Notes: generated by a model from the letters alone, not told the origin. A stretch of 64,000 nt of DNA from Desulfovibrionaceae bacterium (GCA_022510785.1 JAFLSV010000004.1:72106-136105); one strand, 5' to 3'. Shown: positions 7,415 through 17,080, numbered from the stretch's first letter. Translations and numbers: made by a program.

Positions 7415-8953
7415 TCAGTTTTGGCCCGCCGCCGTCCCGGCCTTTCGTGTCGGCACGGGAACGGGCATGGCCGTCGGCGTGCCCGGCGTGTCCACCCAGC
7501 CGCCGCCCAGGGCCATGCACACCTGCACGATGGACGAAAGGTGGCTGGTGCGCACGTTGGCCAGCTGCACTTCCGCGTCAAACAGCGAGCGCTCGGCATC
7601 CAGCACATCCAGATAGGACGCATAGCCGTTTTCGTAGCGCAGGCGAGCCAGATCGACAGCCTTGCGCAGGTTGTCCACGGCAATGGCCAGGGTATCGGTG
7701 ATGGCCGTGGTGCGCTGCTGGATGACCAGGGCGTTCCTGATGTCGCGGAAGGCCTGCTGGACGGTCAGGGCGTAGTTGGCTGCGGCTTCGCGCATGGCGG
7801 CCTCGCTGATCCTCACATTGCTGGAAATGCGGCCGAAGGTCAGCAGCGGCACGGAAACGTTGCCTCCAAAGGCCCACATGTCGGATGCGCCGGTAAAGAG
7901 CGTATCCAGGCTGTTGCTCTGGGTGCCGAGCTGCCCGGTCAGGGAGATGGACGGAAACCATGCGGCCCTGGCCACGCCTATTTTATAGTTGGCGGCCCGC
8001 AGCTGGGCTTCGGCGGCCACAATGTCGGGGCGGCGTTCCAAAAGTTCCGACGGCAGGCCGGCGGGCAGCTGGGGCGCGGCGGGCAGCTCGTCAATGGACA
8101 GCCCGCGTTCCGGAACCTCTTCAAAAATGGCCCGCGGCGAGCGGCCTGTCAGCACCATGAGGGCGCTTTCCGCCGTGGCCACCTGATATTCGGCGGTGTA
8201 CACCTTGGCCCGCATGGTGTCGGTTTCGGTTTTGGCCCGCAAAAAGTCCAGTTCGCTGATGAGGCCCTCGTCGTAGCGGGCCTGATAGATTTTCAGGGCT
8301 TCTTCACGGGTTTCCAGGGTGCGTTTGGCAATGCTCAGCTGGGCATCGTAGTTGCGCAGATCAAAATAGGCGATGCTGGTCTGCCCCGCCAGGCTGAGCA
8401 GCGCGCCCCGCAGGCCCGCTTCCGAGGCCAGCAGCTGTTCGCGGGCCGCGGCGGTGCCGTTGCGGTATTTGCCCCACAAATCCATTTCCCACACGGCCTG
8501 AAGCGAAGCGGACCAGGCTTCGCCTTCGCGTGGGGGCGGGGTGGAACCGGGCACCGCCGGATGTATGCGGTGGATGGCGTCCTGCAGCACGCCAAGGCCC
8601 TTGGCCAGACCATAGGTGCCCGATCCTTCGGTGCTGATGCGGCTTTTGCCGCCACTGCCCGCTCCCGCCAGGGTGGGGAACTGTTCTGCCCTGGCATAGC
8701 CCAGGTAGGCACGCGCCTGCTCCACGCGGGTCATGGCTATGACCATGTTCTGGTTATAGGCCAGCGCCTCGTTGACCAGCCTGTTCAGAATGGGGTCTTC
8801 AAAACGTTTCCACCACTGGACTTCCAGTCCCTGTCCGGCCTCCGGCCCGTTCCAGGCGGCGGGCAGTTCCAGGGCCGGACGCGAATAGTCCGGCGCGAGG
8901 GAGCAGCCCGCCAGCGCCAGCGATGCCAGGGCGCCTATGATGAGTCGTTTCAT
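7415..8953 (-). CDS. RND efflux outer-membrane factor (OprM/NodT family lipoprotein)
   Basis: A 512-residue TolC-like channel protein. The signal peptide ends in the lipobox LAGC (Cys 16), so it should be acylated and anchored in the outer membrane. Two outer-membrane-efflux (OEP) repeats follow, with family segments such as DPILNRLVNEALAYNQNM, AWEMDLWGKYRNG-type sequence in the first half and RRPDIVAAEAQLRAANYKIGVARAAWFPSI in the second. AAGGA precedes the ATG. It is the last gene of the adaptor-pump-channel operon, 9 bases after the pump gene. It provides the exit duct for drugs or other toxic compounds. Confidence 0.95.
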   Translation of the reverse strand: MKRLIIGALASLALAGCSLAPDYSRPALELPAAWNGPEAGQGLEVQWWKRFEDPILNRLVNEALAYNQNMVIAMTRVEQARAYLGYARAEQFPTLAGAGSGGKSRISTEGSGTYGLAKGLGVLQDAIHRIHPAVPGSTPPPREGEAWSASLQAVWEMDLWGKYRNGTAAAREQLLASEAGLRGALLSLAGQTSIAYFDLRNYDAQLSIAKRTLETREEALKIYQARYDEGLISELDFLRAKTETDTMRAKVYTAEYQVATAESALMVLTGRSPRAIFEEVPERGLSIDELPAAPQLPAGLPSELLERRPDIVAAEAQLRAANYKIGVARAAWFPSISLTGQLGTQSNSLDTLFTGASDMWAFGGNVSVPLLTFGRISSNVRISEAAMREAAANYALTVQQAFRDIRNALVIQQRTTAITDTLAIAVDNLRKAVDLARLRYENGYASYLDVLDAERSLFDAEVQLANVRTSHLSSIVQVCMALGGGWVDTPGTPTAMPVPVPTRKAGTAAGQN

Positions 8954-8962
8954 ATGGTTTCC

Positions 8963-11900
8963 TTAGTCTTCTCTGTCTTTCTCGTCCGAGGACGAGGCGG
9001 CGCGTGCGCCGCGCACTTTTTGGGCCGCCTGCATGACGATGCGGTAGAAGTACGGCACCATGAGAGGGGCCAGAATGGTGGCCGCCAGCATCCCCGCGAC
9101 CACGCTGACCCCAATGGCCCGGCGGCTGCCCGCGCCCGCGCCGGTGCTGACGGCCAGGGGCAGGGTGCCGAGAATGAAGGCGATGGAGGTCATGATAATG
9201 GGACGGAAGCGCAGGCGGGCCGCCTCAAGGGCCGAGGGCACGATGTCCATGCCCTGCTTGTGCAGATCGGCGGCGAACTCCACGATTAAAATGGCGTTTT
9301 TGCACGCCAGGCCGAGCAGGGTAATCATGGCCACCTGGGTATAGACATCGTTGCTGAGCCCCAGCAGCCAGTTGCCGAGTATGGCCCCGAATACGGCGAA
9401 GGGCACGGCTGACAGCACGGCGAGCGGCAGAGTCCAGCGCTCATACTGGGCGGCCAGGATGAGGAAGACCATAAGCAGCGACAGGCCCAGAACGCCGAAG
9501 TCGGTACCGCCGGTCTGCACTTCCTGATAACTCGAACCTGACCAGGCTATGGCGTAGCCTTGGGGCAGAACCTGCCGGGCCACATCCTGCAGGGCGGCTA
9601 TGGCCTGGCCGGAACTGTGGCCCGCGGCCGGGCTGCCCGTCACCTTGGCGGCCGTGAGGCCGTTGAAGTGGTTGACAATCTGCGGCCCGCTGTCGGTTCG
9701 CACGGAGACCAGCGAAACCATGGGAATCTGCTTGCCGTCCATGCTGCGCACATAGATGTTCTTGATGTCGTCCGGCAGGCTGCGATAGGCGGCGTCGGCC
9801 TGCATGAACACGCGGAAGGTGCGGCCTTCCCTGTTGAAATCGTTGATGTAGGTGGCGCCCAGGGTGGCGCCCAGGGTATTGAACACATCGCTGACATTGA
9901 CGTTGAGCAGGCGCGCCTTTTCGCGGTCAAGGTCGACGAACAGGCGCGGGGCGTTGACGCTGTATGAACTGCTGACGCCGCTCAGTTCCGGGCGCTGGGC
10001 GGCCGCGGCCAGGAAGGCGCGGGTGACGTCCGACAGCTCCTTGTCGTTGCCGCTGGAGCTTTCGATCATCATTTCAAAGCCGCCGGTATTGGACAGGCCC
10101 ACGATGGGCGGCGGATTGAAGGGCAGAACCAGGCCCTTGGTTTCACTCAGGCCGATGACGTAGGCCTGCTTCAGGATATCATCCACGCCGATGCCCATGT
10201 CCGCCCGCTTGCCCCAGTCGTCAAGGGACAGGAAGATGGTTCCGCTGTTGGGGTTGAGCACACCGTTCATCATGTCGAAGCCGGTCAGGCTGATGGTGTA
10301 TTTGACGCCGTTGATCCTGGCCAGCTGATCGGCAACGCGGTTCATCAGATCCTGCGTCTGGGGCAGGGCCGTGCCGTCGGGCAGGATGACCATGACCATC
10401 AGCGTCCCCTGGTCTTCCTCGGGAACCAGCGCCGTGGGCACCCGGGTGAACAGCCCCCAGGTGGCGAACAGCAGGACGCCCATGACGCTCAGCGTCAGCA
10501 GGCTGGAGCGCAGAAAGAGCTTGACGCCGGACGTGAAGCCGTCGGTGATTTTGGCGAAGAAGGCATTGAACCACTTGAAAAATCCCCGTGGCTCGCGGCT
10601 GGATTTGCGGATGAGCAGCACGCACAGGGCCGGGGTAAGGGTCAGGGCCACAATGCCCGAAATGATGACCGAAATGGCGATGGTGATGGCGAACTGCCGG
10701 TACATTACGCCCGCCAGGCCGCCCAGAAAGCCCACGGGTACGAACACGGCGCACAGCACCAGCACAATGGCGATGACCGGGGCCGTCACTTCGTTCATGG
10801 CCTTGGCTGTGGCCTGACGGGGGCTGAGGTCTTCCGTTTCCAGCACGCGGCTCATGTTTTCCATGACCACGATGGCGTCGTCCACCACAATGCCGATGGC
10901 CAGCACCAGGGCAAACAGCGTCAGGGTGTTGATGGTGAACCCCAAAGCGTAAATGCCCGCAAAGGTGCCGATGAGGGCGATGGGCACAGCCAGGCAGGGG
11001 ATGAGCGTGGCCTGCCATTTTTGCAGGAAGAGGAAAACCACAAGGAAGACCAGCACGATGGCCTCGATGAGGGTCCGGACAACCTCTTTGATGGAGATGC
11101 GCACAAAGGTCGTGGTGTCGTAGGGCACTTCATATCTGAGCCCTATGGGGAAGTTCTGGGATATGGCGCGCATGTATTCATTCACGCGGTCGGCGGTGTC
11201 CAGGGCGTTGGCCCCCGGCGCCAGATAGATGGCCAGGGGCACGGCGTTGACGCCGTTGACCCTGGCGTCCAGATCGTAGCTGGCCGCGCCCAGTTCCACC
11301 CTGGCCACGTCTTTTAAGCGCAGAACGCCTCCGCCGCCGGGCTGGGTGCGGATGATGATATTGCCGAATTCCTCGGCTGTGAGCAGCCGTCCCACGCCGC
11401 TGACCTGCCAGGTCATCATGATGTCGGAACCGCCGGGCTGAGCGCCGATGGTGCCGGCGGAATACTGGTTGTTCTGGTCGCGGACGGCCTGGGCTATGTC
11501 GGCGGTGGACAGGTTCAGCTCGGCCAGGCGCAGGGGATTGAGCCAGATTCGCATGGCCCAGTCCTTGGAGCCCAGCACTTCGGCGTTGCCCACGCCGGGC
11601 AGGCGCTTGAGGCCGTCCAGGATGTTGAGCGTGGCGTAGTTGTTGAGGTAGATGGTGTCGTACATGTCGTCGTCGGCGGTCAGGGTGACGAATTGCAGAA
11701 TGGCCGACGAACGCTTCGAGACCGTCACGCCGTACTGGCGGACAATTTCGGGCAGGCCCGCCAGGGCCGCCTGAACCCGGTTGCTGACGTTGACCGTGGC
11801 CATGTCCGGGTCGGTGCCCACCTGAAAAGAGACGGTGAGCATCAGTACGCCGCTGACGGAACTCACCGAATTCATGTAAATCATATCGTCCACGCCGTTG

Positions 11901-12142
11901 ATTTGCTGTTCCAGCGGCGTGGCCACGGTTTCGGCTATGGTCTCGGGGCTGGCCCCGGGGTACTGCGCCCTGACCATGATCGTGGGCGGGACAAGATCGG
12001 GATACTGCGATATGGGCAGAACCCGCAGGGCCATGAGCCCCATGAGAACCATAAAGATGGACAGCACGGTGGAGAAGACCGGCCGGCGCAGAAAAAAGCC
12101 TTCCCGGACGGGCGATGGAGTCGGGGTGGAGGGTGTGGGCAT
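8963..12142 (-). CDS. RND multidrug efflux pump (HAE1, AcrB/MexB type)
   Basis: A 1059-residue inner-membrane proton-driven pump, the usual length for AcrB-type proteins. It opens with FFLRRPVFSTVLSIFMVLMG (first membrane helix) and IPISQYPDL-like LPISQYPDLVPPTI. The proton-relay pair is present in IVVDDAIVVMEN (TM4), and the ends of the TM bundle show PEEDQG and RLRFRPIIMTSIAFILG. Two large periplasmic porter loops are of normal size. GGAGG precedes the ATG at 12142, and it starts 15 bases after the adaptor gene. Substrates probably include hydrophobic drugs, bile-type detergents or solvents; specificity cannot be read from sequence. Confidence 0.97.
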   Translation of the reverse strand: MPTPSTPTPSPVREGFFLRRPVFSTVLSIFMVLMGLMALRVLPISQYPDLVPPTIMVRAQYPGASPETIAETVATPLEQQINGVDDMIYMNSVSSVSGVLMLTVSFQVGTDPDMATVNVSNRVQAALAGLPEIVRQYGVTVSKRSSAILQFVTLTADDDMYDTIYLNNYATLNILDGLKRLPGVGNAEVLGSKDWAMRIWLNPLRLAELNLSTADIAQAVRDQNNQYSAGTIGAQPGGSDIMMTWQVSGVGRLLTAEEFGNIIIRTQPGGGGVLRLKDVARVELGAASYDLDARVNGVNAVPLAIYLAPGANALDTADRVNEYMRAISQNFPIGLRYEVPYDTTTFVRISIKEVVRTLIEAIVLVFLVVFLFLQKWQATLIPCLAVPIALIGTFAGIYALGFTINTLTLFALVLAIGIVVDDAIVVMENMSRVLETEDLSPRQATAKAMNEVTAPVIAIVLVLCAVFVPVGFLGGLAGVMYRQFAITIAISVIISGIVALTLTPALCVLLIRKSSREPRGFFKWFNAFFAKITDGFTSGVKLFLRSSLLTLSVMGVLLFATWGLFTRVPTALVPEEDQGTLMVMVILPDGTALPQTQDLMNRVADQLARINGVKYTISLTGFDMMNGVLNPNSGTIFLSLDDWGKRADMGIGVDDILKQAYVIGLSETKGLVLPFNPPPIVGLSNTGGFEMMIESSSGNDKELSDVTRAFLAAAAQRPELSGVSSSYSVNAPRLFVDLDREKARLLNVNVSDVFNTLGATLGATYINDFNREGRTFRVFMQADAAYRSLPDDIKNIYVRSMDGKQIPMVSLVSVRTDSGPQIVNHFNGLTAAKVTGSPAAGHSSGQAIAALQDVARQVLPQGYAIAWSGSSYQEVQTGGTDFGVLGLSLLMVFLILAAQYERWTLPLAVLSAVPFAVFGAILGNWLLGLSNDVYTQVAMITLLGLACKNAILIVEFAADLHKQGMDIVPSALEAARLRFRPIIMTSIAFILGTLPLAVSTGAGAGSRRAIGVSVVAGMLAATILAPLMVPYFYRIVMQAAQKVRGARAASSSDEKDRED

Positions 12143-12156
12143 GGGAATCCTCCACC

Positions 12157-13458
12157 TTACCGGGCCGCGCCGGAAGTGGCCGGAGCGGCCGGAGCGGACT
12201 GGCCGGCCGCCGCGGCAGCGGCTTTTTCATCAGCCGGCAGCGCCGGCGAGGGAGCGTCCGGCTGGCCTGCCTCAGGCTTGCTGATGGAAGCAGGCGCGGA
12301 CAGCGGCGTTTCCCTGGAGGGGTGGGGCAAGGGCCTGGGCGTGATCGGACTGCCGGGCCGCACCTTGTTGATGCCTTCCACCACAATGGTGGCGCCCGGC
12401 TCCAGGCCGCCGTTCAGCATAAATTCGTTGCCGAAGATTTGTCCCAACCGGATGGGGGTGAGCTGTGCCTTGTTTTCCTTGTCCACCACATACACCATGG
12501 TGCCCTGGGCGGTTTGCAGCACGGCGTTCTGCGGCACCATCATGGCATCGGTCAGGGTAAGGCCGCTGATGGTGACCGCGGCGTACTGGCCGGGCATCAG
12601 GCCGCCCTCCGGGTTGGGGAACCAGGCGCGGGCGTGGACGGCGCTGGTGCCGGGATCCACCTTGGTATCCACAAAGGAGACCTTGCCGATAAACAGCTGT
12701 TCGCCTTCCAGCAGCTGCATGATGGCATACGCTTCATCCATGGTCGCCGTGGCCCGCCTTTCGGCCACCAGGCGTTTTGTCATGCGCATTTCCGAGCTGG
12801 GGATGGAAAAGTTGACGTACATGGGATCCGTCTGATTGATGGTGGTCAGCGGAGTGCCGGGGGCGATCAGATTGCCCTCGGTCACGGATTCGCTGGACGT
12901 GTACCCGGAAATGGGGGCCGCCACCTTGGTGTAGCCCAGCTGAATCCGGGCCTGATCCACCGCGGCCCTGGCCGTTTCCACCTGGGCCCGGGCGCTGTCA
13001 TAAGCGGCCTGGGCGTTGTCGCGGTCGCGCTGGCTGACGGCGTTGCGGGAATACAGGGGCAGGATGCGGTCATATTCGCGCTTGGCGTTGTTGTACTGGG
13101 TCTGGGCCATGGTCAGTTGCCCCTGAGCCTGATCCAGGGCCGCCTGATAGGAGGCCGGGTCGATTTCAAACAGAACCTGACCCTTGGTGACGTAGTCGCC
13201 TTCCCTGTAGGTGCGCTGCTTGAGAATGCCGCCCACCTGGGCGCTGACCGTGGCGGACAGGTAACCCGCGGTCTGCCCCATATAGGTGGCTTGCACGGGC
13301 ACGTTTTCCGGCGCTATTTCCATGGTGGCGACCAGTGGCGGCGGCATCTGCGCGGAGGAGTCCGCCGCTTTCCTGTCGTCCGAACACGCGCTCGCGGCGA
13401 TGGCGAGGGCAAGGCAAAGCGGGAGCTGGAAAATGCCGCGAGCAGACTGTGTGGTCAT
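12157..13458 (-). CDS. RND efflux periplasmic adaptor (AcrA/MexA family lipoprotein)
   Basis: A 433-residue membrane-fusion protein. The start is set at 13458, not at the ORF-track position 13815, because AAGGAG precedes this ATG and a lipoprotein signal follows (lipobox ASAC). Family segments include VSAQVGGILKQRTYREGDYVTKGQVLFEID (lipoyl half), the alpha-hairpin with TQYNNAKREYDRILPLY, the second lipoyl half ISGYTSSESVTEGNLI, and the beta-barrel region. The C-terminal 50 residues are a low-complexity Ala/Pro/Ser tail. First gene of the efflux operon; it links pump and outer-membrane channel. No regulator gene is adjacent. Confidence 0.95.
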   Translation of the reverse strand: MTTQSARGIFQLPLCLALAIAASACSDDRKAADSSAQMPPPLVATMEIAPENVPVQATYMGQTAGYLSATVSAQVGGILKQRTYREGDYVTKGQVLFEIDPASYQAALDQAQGQLTMAQTQYNNAKREYDRILPLYSRNAVSQRDRDNAQAAYDSARAQVETARAAVDQARIQLGYTKVAAPISGYTSSESVTEGNLIAPGTPLTTINQTDPMYVNFSIPSSEMRMTKRLVAERRATATMDEAYAIMQLLEGEQLFIGKVSFVDTKVDPGTSAVHARAWFPNPEGGLMPGQYAAVTISGLTLTDAMMVPQNAVLQTAQGTMVYVVDKENKAQLTPIRLGQIFGNEFMLNGGLEPGATIVVEGINKVRPGSPITPRPLPHPSRETPLSAPASISKPEAGQPDAPSPALPADEKAAAAAAGQSAPAAPATSGAAR

Positions 13459-13531
13459 AATACACTCCTTCTTCAGGCGGAAGATAGCTCGTGCCACCGC
13501 CCGGACTGTGCGGTGTCCGGCCAAGCGTACA

Positions 13532-13564
13532 TTGACAAAAAAATGACAACCCGTCAAACTTGTC
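13532..13564. promoter_or_regulatory. Cluster of TTGAC/GTCAA inverted repeats between efflux operon and small gene
   Basis: The divergent gap holds TTGAC (13532), ATGACA (13543), GTCAA (13553) and TTGTC (13560), which form overlapping inverted repeats (TTGAC-N16-GTCAA and TGAC-N5-GTCA). A TATATT hexamer on the minus strand (13569-13574) lies just beside it. RND operons are commonly repressed from such sites by TetR- or MarR-type proteins; the regulator is not encoded nearby. Confidence 0.4.
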
Positions 13565-13621
13565 CAGGAATATAGTGTGCTTTTTAACATACGCTCCGGT
13601 GAGCGTCCATTAGGGATGACT

Positions 13622-13795
13622 ATGAGTCCTTTTATAACGCGGGGGCTTTTAATGGGAAGTTCCCTGGGGGTCTTCGCGGCGTTATCGGGCCTTGTGGACA
13701 ACATGGCGCGGGCGTTTATCCTGGGCATGATCGCGGGCGGCCTTGCCGGGTTTACCCTGGCCCGTCTGCGCCGCGGCAGGCCGCCGCTGGATTGA
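13622..13795 (+). CDS. Small two-helix membrane protein (57 aa)
   Basis: A short protein starting MSPFITRGLLMGSSLG. Two hydrophobic segments, about residues 8-25 and 29-47, flank a short turn, and the tail is basic (LARLRRGRPPLD). AGGGA lies 6 bases before the ATG at 13622; an in-frame ATG at 13616 overlaps that site and is less likely. It is divergent from the RND efflux operon across a repeat-rich gap and about 100 bases before waaA. The glycine-rich helices resemble small conserved membrane proteins, but no family can be named. Whether it belongs with waaA or with the efflux operon is unclear. Confidence 0.6.
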   Translation: MSPFITRGLLMGSSLGVFAALSGLVDNMARAFILGMIAGGLAGFTLARLRRGRPPLD

Positions 13796-13892
13796 GTCCC
13801 CCTGTCCCGGCGCATGGGGCGGGATGCCTCTGCGCGCGCTCCTGTCGGCGCTGTTTCCGGCGCCCTTTTTTTTTGTGTGTGGTGAAGGAACC

Positions 13893-15290
13893 ATGGTTCG
13901 CAACGCTGTTTTTTCCTCCGTGTTTTTTCGTCTCTACGCGGGGCTGTGGCGTATGGCGCGTCCCTTGCTGAAGCGCCGCGCGCGGCTGGCCGACGGCTGG
14001 GCCGAGCGCTGCGTGCCCGCTGACTGGATGGCCGGCGAGGCTCCGGTGGATCTGTGGGTGCAGGCGGCCTCGGGCGGCGAGGCCCACCTGGCCGTGGCCC
14101 TGCTGAAAGCCATGCCGGAACGGCCCGGCCTGCGCGTCCTGGTGAGCACCTGGACCCGTCAGGGGCGGCAGGTGATCGAAGGGGCCATGCCCGGCCTGCG
14201 GGCGGATAAGCCCTGGCTGTCGGTGCTGGTGCGCTATGCGCCTCTGGATGAGCCCGCTGTGGCGCGGCGGGCTGTGAAACTGGCCGCGCCCCGGGCTCTG
14301 GTTCTTCTGGAAACGGAGTTGTGGCCGGGCCTTATGGGCGCCTGTGCCGAGGCGGGTGTGCCGCTGTATGTGGTGAACGGCCGCATGACCAAAACCAGTT
14401 ATGAGTGTTACCGGGTTATAGCGTCCGTCCTGCGCCGGCTGCCCGTGCGGGCTGTGTACGCCGTGTCCCCGGGGGATGCGGATCGCTTCGCCCGGGTGTT
14501 TGATGCGGGCTTCCGGCATGGAGAAGCCTCAGCAGGTCACCCGGTCACCGTGGAGCTTATGCCCAATATCAAGCTTGACAGGGCTGTGGAGACTCTGGGC
14601 GCGCCGCCCTGCCTGAACCTGGCCCCGCTGTTTCGCAAGGTGTCTCATCTGGTTTTGCTGGCATCGGTGCGCAAGGAGGAAGAAAGGCTCCTGGGCCCCT
14701 GGGCGGGACGTTTGCTGCGCGCCTGGCCTGATGGCGCGGTGGTGGTGGCGCCGCGGCATATGCACCGCGTGAAGGCCTGGATGAGCCGGCTCTATGATTT
14801 GGGCCTGCGGCCCATGGCCGCCACAGAGCTTGGCGGGGGCGCGGTTCTCCCCGGGTCAGTGCTGGTGTGGGATCGCTTTGGCGAATTGCCCGGCCTGTAT
14901 GCCGTGGCAAATTCAGCCTTTGTGGGTGGCAGCTTTGGGCTGGGCGGCCAGAATTTTCTGGAGGCTCTGGCCGCCGGGCTTGTGCCCTGCGTGGGGCCGT
15001 CTCTGGACAATTTTCGCTGGGCTCTGGGCCTGGAGCCCCTGCCGGACGGGCCTGCCCTGCCGTCACTGGAGGAGGCCGGCCTGCTGCGGATTTGTTCCTC
15101 GCCGCGCGCGGCGTGCGAATGGCTGCTCAAGACCGATTCCGCTCCGGCAAGGGAGGATGTGCGCGCGCGCTTTCTGGCCTGGCTGAGGCCCCGCTCCGGC
15201 GGGGCGGCTTACGCCGCCCGGCTTCTTGACGCCGCGCTGACCGGCGCGGAAGGAATGCCCGGAGGCGCGGGCTCTCAGCTTTCCAGATAG
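13893..15290 (+). CDS. waaA: 3-deoxy-D-manno-octulosonic acid (Kdo) transferase
   Basis: A 465-residue GT30 glycosyltransferase that adds Kdo to lipid A on the inner face of the membrane. The N-terminal hydrophobic stretch (FFRLYAGLWRMARPLL) serves as membrane anchor. The acceptor-side motif DLWVQAASGGEAHLA carries the expected catalytic Glu. The family signature LLETELWPGL and the donor-site region GGSFGLGGQNFLEALAAG with GPSLDNF follow. GAAGGA precedes the ATG at 13893; the longer ORF-track start is a shadow. Kdo activation (kdsB at 43160) and lpxC are elsewhere in the window. Its 3' end overlaps the convergent hldD by 16 bases. Confidence 0.93.
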   Translation: MVRNAVFSSVFFRLYAGLWRMARPLLKRRARLADGWAERCVPADWMAGEAPVDLWVQAASGGEAHLAVALLKAMPERPGLRVLVSTWTRQGRQVIEGAMPGLRADKPWLSVLVRYAPLDEPAVARRAVKLAAPRALVLLETELWPGLMGACAEAGVPLYVVNGRMTKTSYECYRVIASVLRRLPVRAVYAVSPGDADRFARVFDAGFRHGEASAGHPVTVELMPNIKLDRAVETLGAPPCLNLAPLFRKVSHLVLLASVRKEEERLLGPWAGRLLRAWPDGAVVVAPRHMHRVKAWMSRLYDLGLRPMAATELGGGAVLPGSVLVWDRFGELPGLYAVANSAFVGGSFGLGGQNFLEALAAGLVPCVGPSLDNFRWALGLEPLPDGPALPSLEEAGLLRICSSPRAACEWLLKTDSAPAREDVRARFLAWLRPRSGGAAYAARLLDAALTGAEGMPGGAGSQLSR

Positions 15291-16252
15291 GGATTGGGGG
15301 CGCAGAGGTACTGGCGCACATAGTCGTTCACGCCTTCTTCCAGGCTGTGGAACCGGAAGTCGCAGCCCACGCGCTTCATCCAGCCCATGTCGGCCTGGGT
15401 GAAATACTGGTATTTGCCCCTGAGGGTGTCGGGCATGTCCGTGTATTCGATGCGCGTTTCCCGATCCATGGCCGAGAAGACGGCGCGGGCCAGGTCATTC
15501 CAGGTGCGGGCCTGGCCTGTGCCCACGTTGAATATGCCGTTGACGCGCGGGTTCGTTGCAAACCACAGGATGAGCCGGGCGCAGTCCTTGACGTACACGA
15601 AGTCGCGCTTCTGGCCGCCGTCTTCATAGTCCGGGCGTTCGGATCGGAACAATGTGAGCGTGCCGCTTTCCTCAATCTGGGGAACGGCCTTGCACACGAC
15701 GCTGCGCATGGTTCCCTTGTGATATTCGTTGGGGCCGTAAACATTAAAGAATTTCAGGCTGGCCAGGTTCCGGATGGCGCCTTCGCGCACGGCCCACAGG
15801 TCAAAGAGCTTTTTGGAGTAGCCGTACATATTGAGGGGGCGCAGCCGGGGCATGAGATCCAGCGAGTCGGAAAACCCCAGCGCTCCGTCGCCATAAGTGG
15901 CCGCGCTGCTGGCGTTGATGAAGCGCGCCCCCGCGCGCAGGGCCTGCCGGCACAGGTCGCGTGAATAGTGAAAATTGTTGGCCATGAGGAAATCGGCGTC
16001 CCGCTCCGTGGTGGATGAGCAGGCCCCCATGTGGATAACGGCCTCCACATCGTCCGGCCATTCTCCCCGGCGCGTGGCCGCAAGGAAGGCGTCGCGGTGG
16101 ATATAGTCCGCATAGCGCAGGTGGACGAGGTTTTTCCACTTTTCCGTGCAGGCCAGATTGTCCACGATAAGGATGTCGTCCACGCCTCGGCGGTTCAGTT
16201 CCCAGACCACGGCGCTGCCGATCATGCCCGCGCCTCCGGTGACGATATACAT
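15275..16252 (-). CDS. hldD: ADP-L-glycero-D-manno-heptose 6-epimerase
   Basis: A 325-residue extended SDR epimerase for the last step of ADP-heptose synthesis, needed for the LPS inner core. The Rossmann motif GGAGMIGSAVV is at the N-terminus, followed by the family-specific NLACTEKWKNL segment. SSAATYG provides the catalytic Ser and MYGYSKKLFD the Tyr-x-x-x-Lys. Length matches the family (about 310-330). It is the last gene of a leftward group with a YkgJ-type protein, a coiled-coil protein and an EPSP-synthase-like protein, and is convergent with waaA, keeping two core-LPS genes side by side. Confidence 0.95.
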   Translation of the reverse strand: MYIVTGGAGMIGSAVVWELNRRGVDDILIVDNLACTEKWKNLVHLRYADYIHRDAFLAATRRGEWPDDVEAVIHMGACSSTTERDADFLMANNFHYSRDLCRQALRAGARFINASSAATYGDGALGFSDSLDLMPRLRPLNMYGYSKKLFDLWAVREGAIRNLASLKFFNVYGPNEYHKGTMRSVVCKAVPQIEESGTLTLFRSERPDYEDGGQKRDFVYVKDCARLILWFATNPRVNGIFNVGTGQARTWNDLARAVFSAMDRETRIEYTDMPDTLRGKYQYFTQADMGWMKRVGCDFRFHSLEEGVNDYVRQYLCAPNPYLES

Positions 16253-16323
16253 ACGGTGTTCCTTTGTGCGCCGGAAGAAGGGCGCGGTTGGGGTCTCGGG
16301 AGGGGGCTGACGCCTGGCCGGAT

Positions 16324-17013
16324 TTACAGGGCCGCCCCGGTGGTTTGCACCAGGGTGATGCCGCCGTCCGGGGAGGGACGGGCGTCCAGGCCGTACATGA
16401 GCACCGTGCGCACAAGCGGACGCCCGAACAGAAAATCCAGTTCCAGGGGCAGGGCGGCCTTTTTGTCCACGACCAGGTCGCGGAAGGCCCGGTCGTATTC
16501 CACAATTTCCAGAAATTCGCGGCGGGCGTCCTCGTCCGTGTTCAGGGCCGGGGCCAGCCCGGTCAGGCGCGCGTAGTCGCAGCGTTCGTCATGGGCGTCC
16601 ATGAGTTCGCGCCACCAGGCCGGAGCCTTGAGAAGCTCGCACAGGGCACGGCGATCCAGGCGATCCTGCCCGTTCATGGACAACAGGGCCTCCGGCGCCT
16701 GGCAGAACAGCGCCCGGCATTCGGCCGGGTGCGCGCCGTACAGAAAGCATGCGTTGCTTCCCGTGAGAAAGCGGCAGGTCCAGTCGTCCGGGCGGGAACC
16801 GGCCGGGGGCGCGATTTTGACAATTTCCTGGGGCAGGGGAACAATACGGCCTTCGCTTTCGTCGCGCACCAGTTCCCCGGCGCGGAACGCGCACAGATCC
16901 TGGGCCCGCAGCCGCCCTTCGCGGAAAAGGGCTTCGTCCTGGCGGTGCAGGGCGGGGCCGCCTTTGCGGCAGCAGGTGCCGCACTGTTTGCATACGGGTT
17001 TTTCAGACAGCAT
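16324..17013 (-). CDS. YkgJ-family cysteine-cluster protein
   Basis: A 229-residue protein opening with MLSEKPVCKQCGTCCRKGGPAL, the C-x-x-C-x-x-x-C-C pattern of the YkgJ (CxxCxxCC) family, which is thought to bind zinc or an iron-sulfur centre. A second cysteine group (CRFLTGSNACFLYGAHPAECRALFC) is also family-like and probably completes the metal site. No membrane helix or signal is seen. Function is unknown across the family. It starts 67 bases after the coiled-coil gene, and hldD starts about 70 bases after its end, consistent with one operon. Confidence 0.8.
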   Translation of the reverse strand: MLSEKPVCKQCGTCCRKGGPALHRQDEALFREGRLRAQDLCAFRAGELVRDESEGRIVPLPQEIVKIAPPAGSRPDDWTCRFLTGSNACFLYGAHPAECRALFCQAPEALLSMNGQDRLDRRALCELLKAPAWWRELMDAHDERCDYARLTGLAPALNTDEDARREFLEIVEYDRAFRDLVVDKKAALPLELDFLFGRPLVRTVLMYGLDARPSPDGGITLVQTTGAAL

Positions 17014-17080
17014 GACAGGGGAGGTGGTTGAGGGTGGGCGCGTCCGGCGCTGACAGCGCGCGGGCCGCCGGCTGATGGGG

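Noticed and set aside
7253-9289. 678-aa plus-strand ORF
   Set aside because: It lies opposite the outer-membrane factor gene, is His/Gly/Gln-rich without domains and has no ribosome site; it is a GC-rich shadow.
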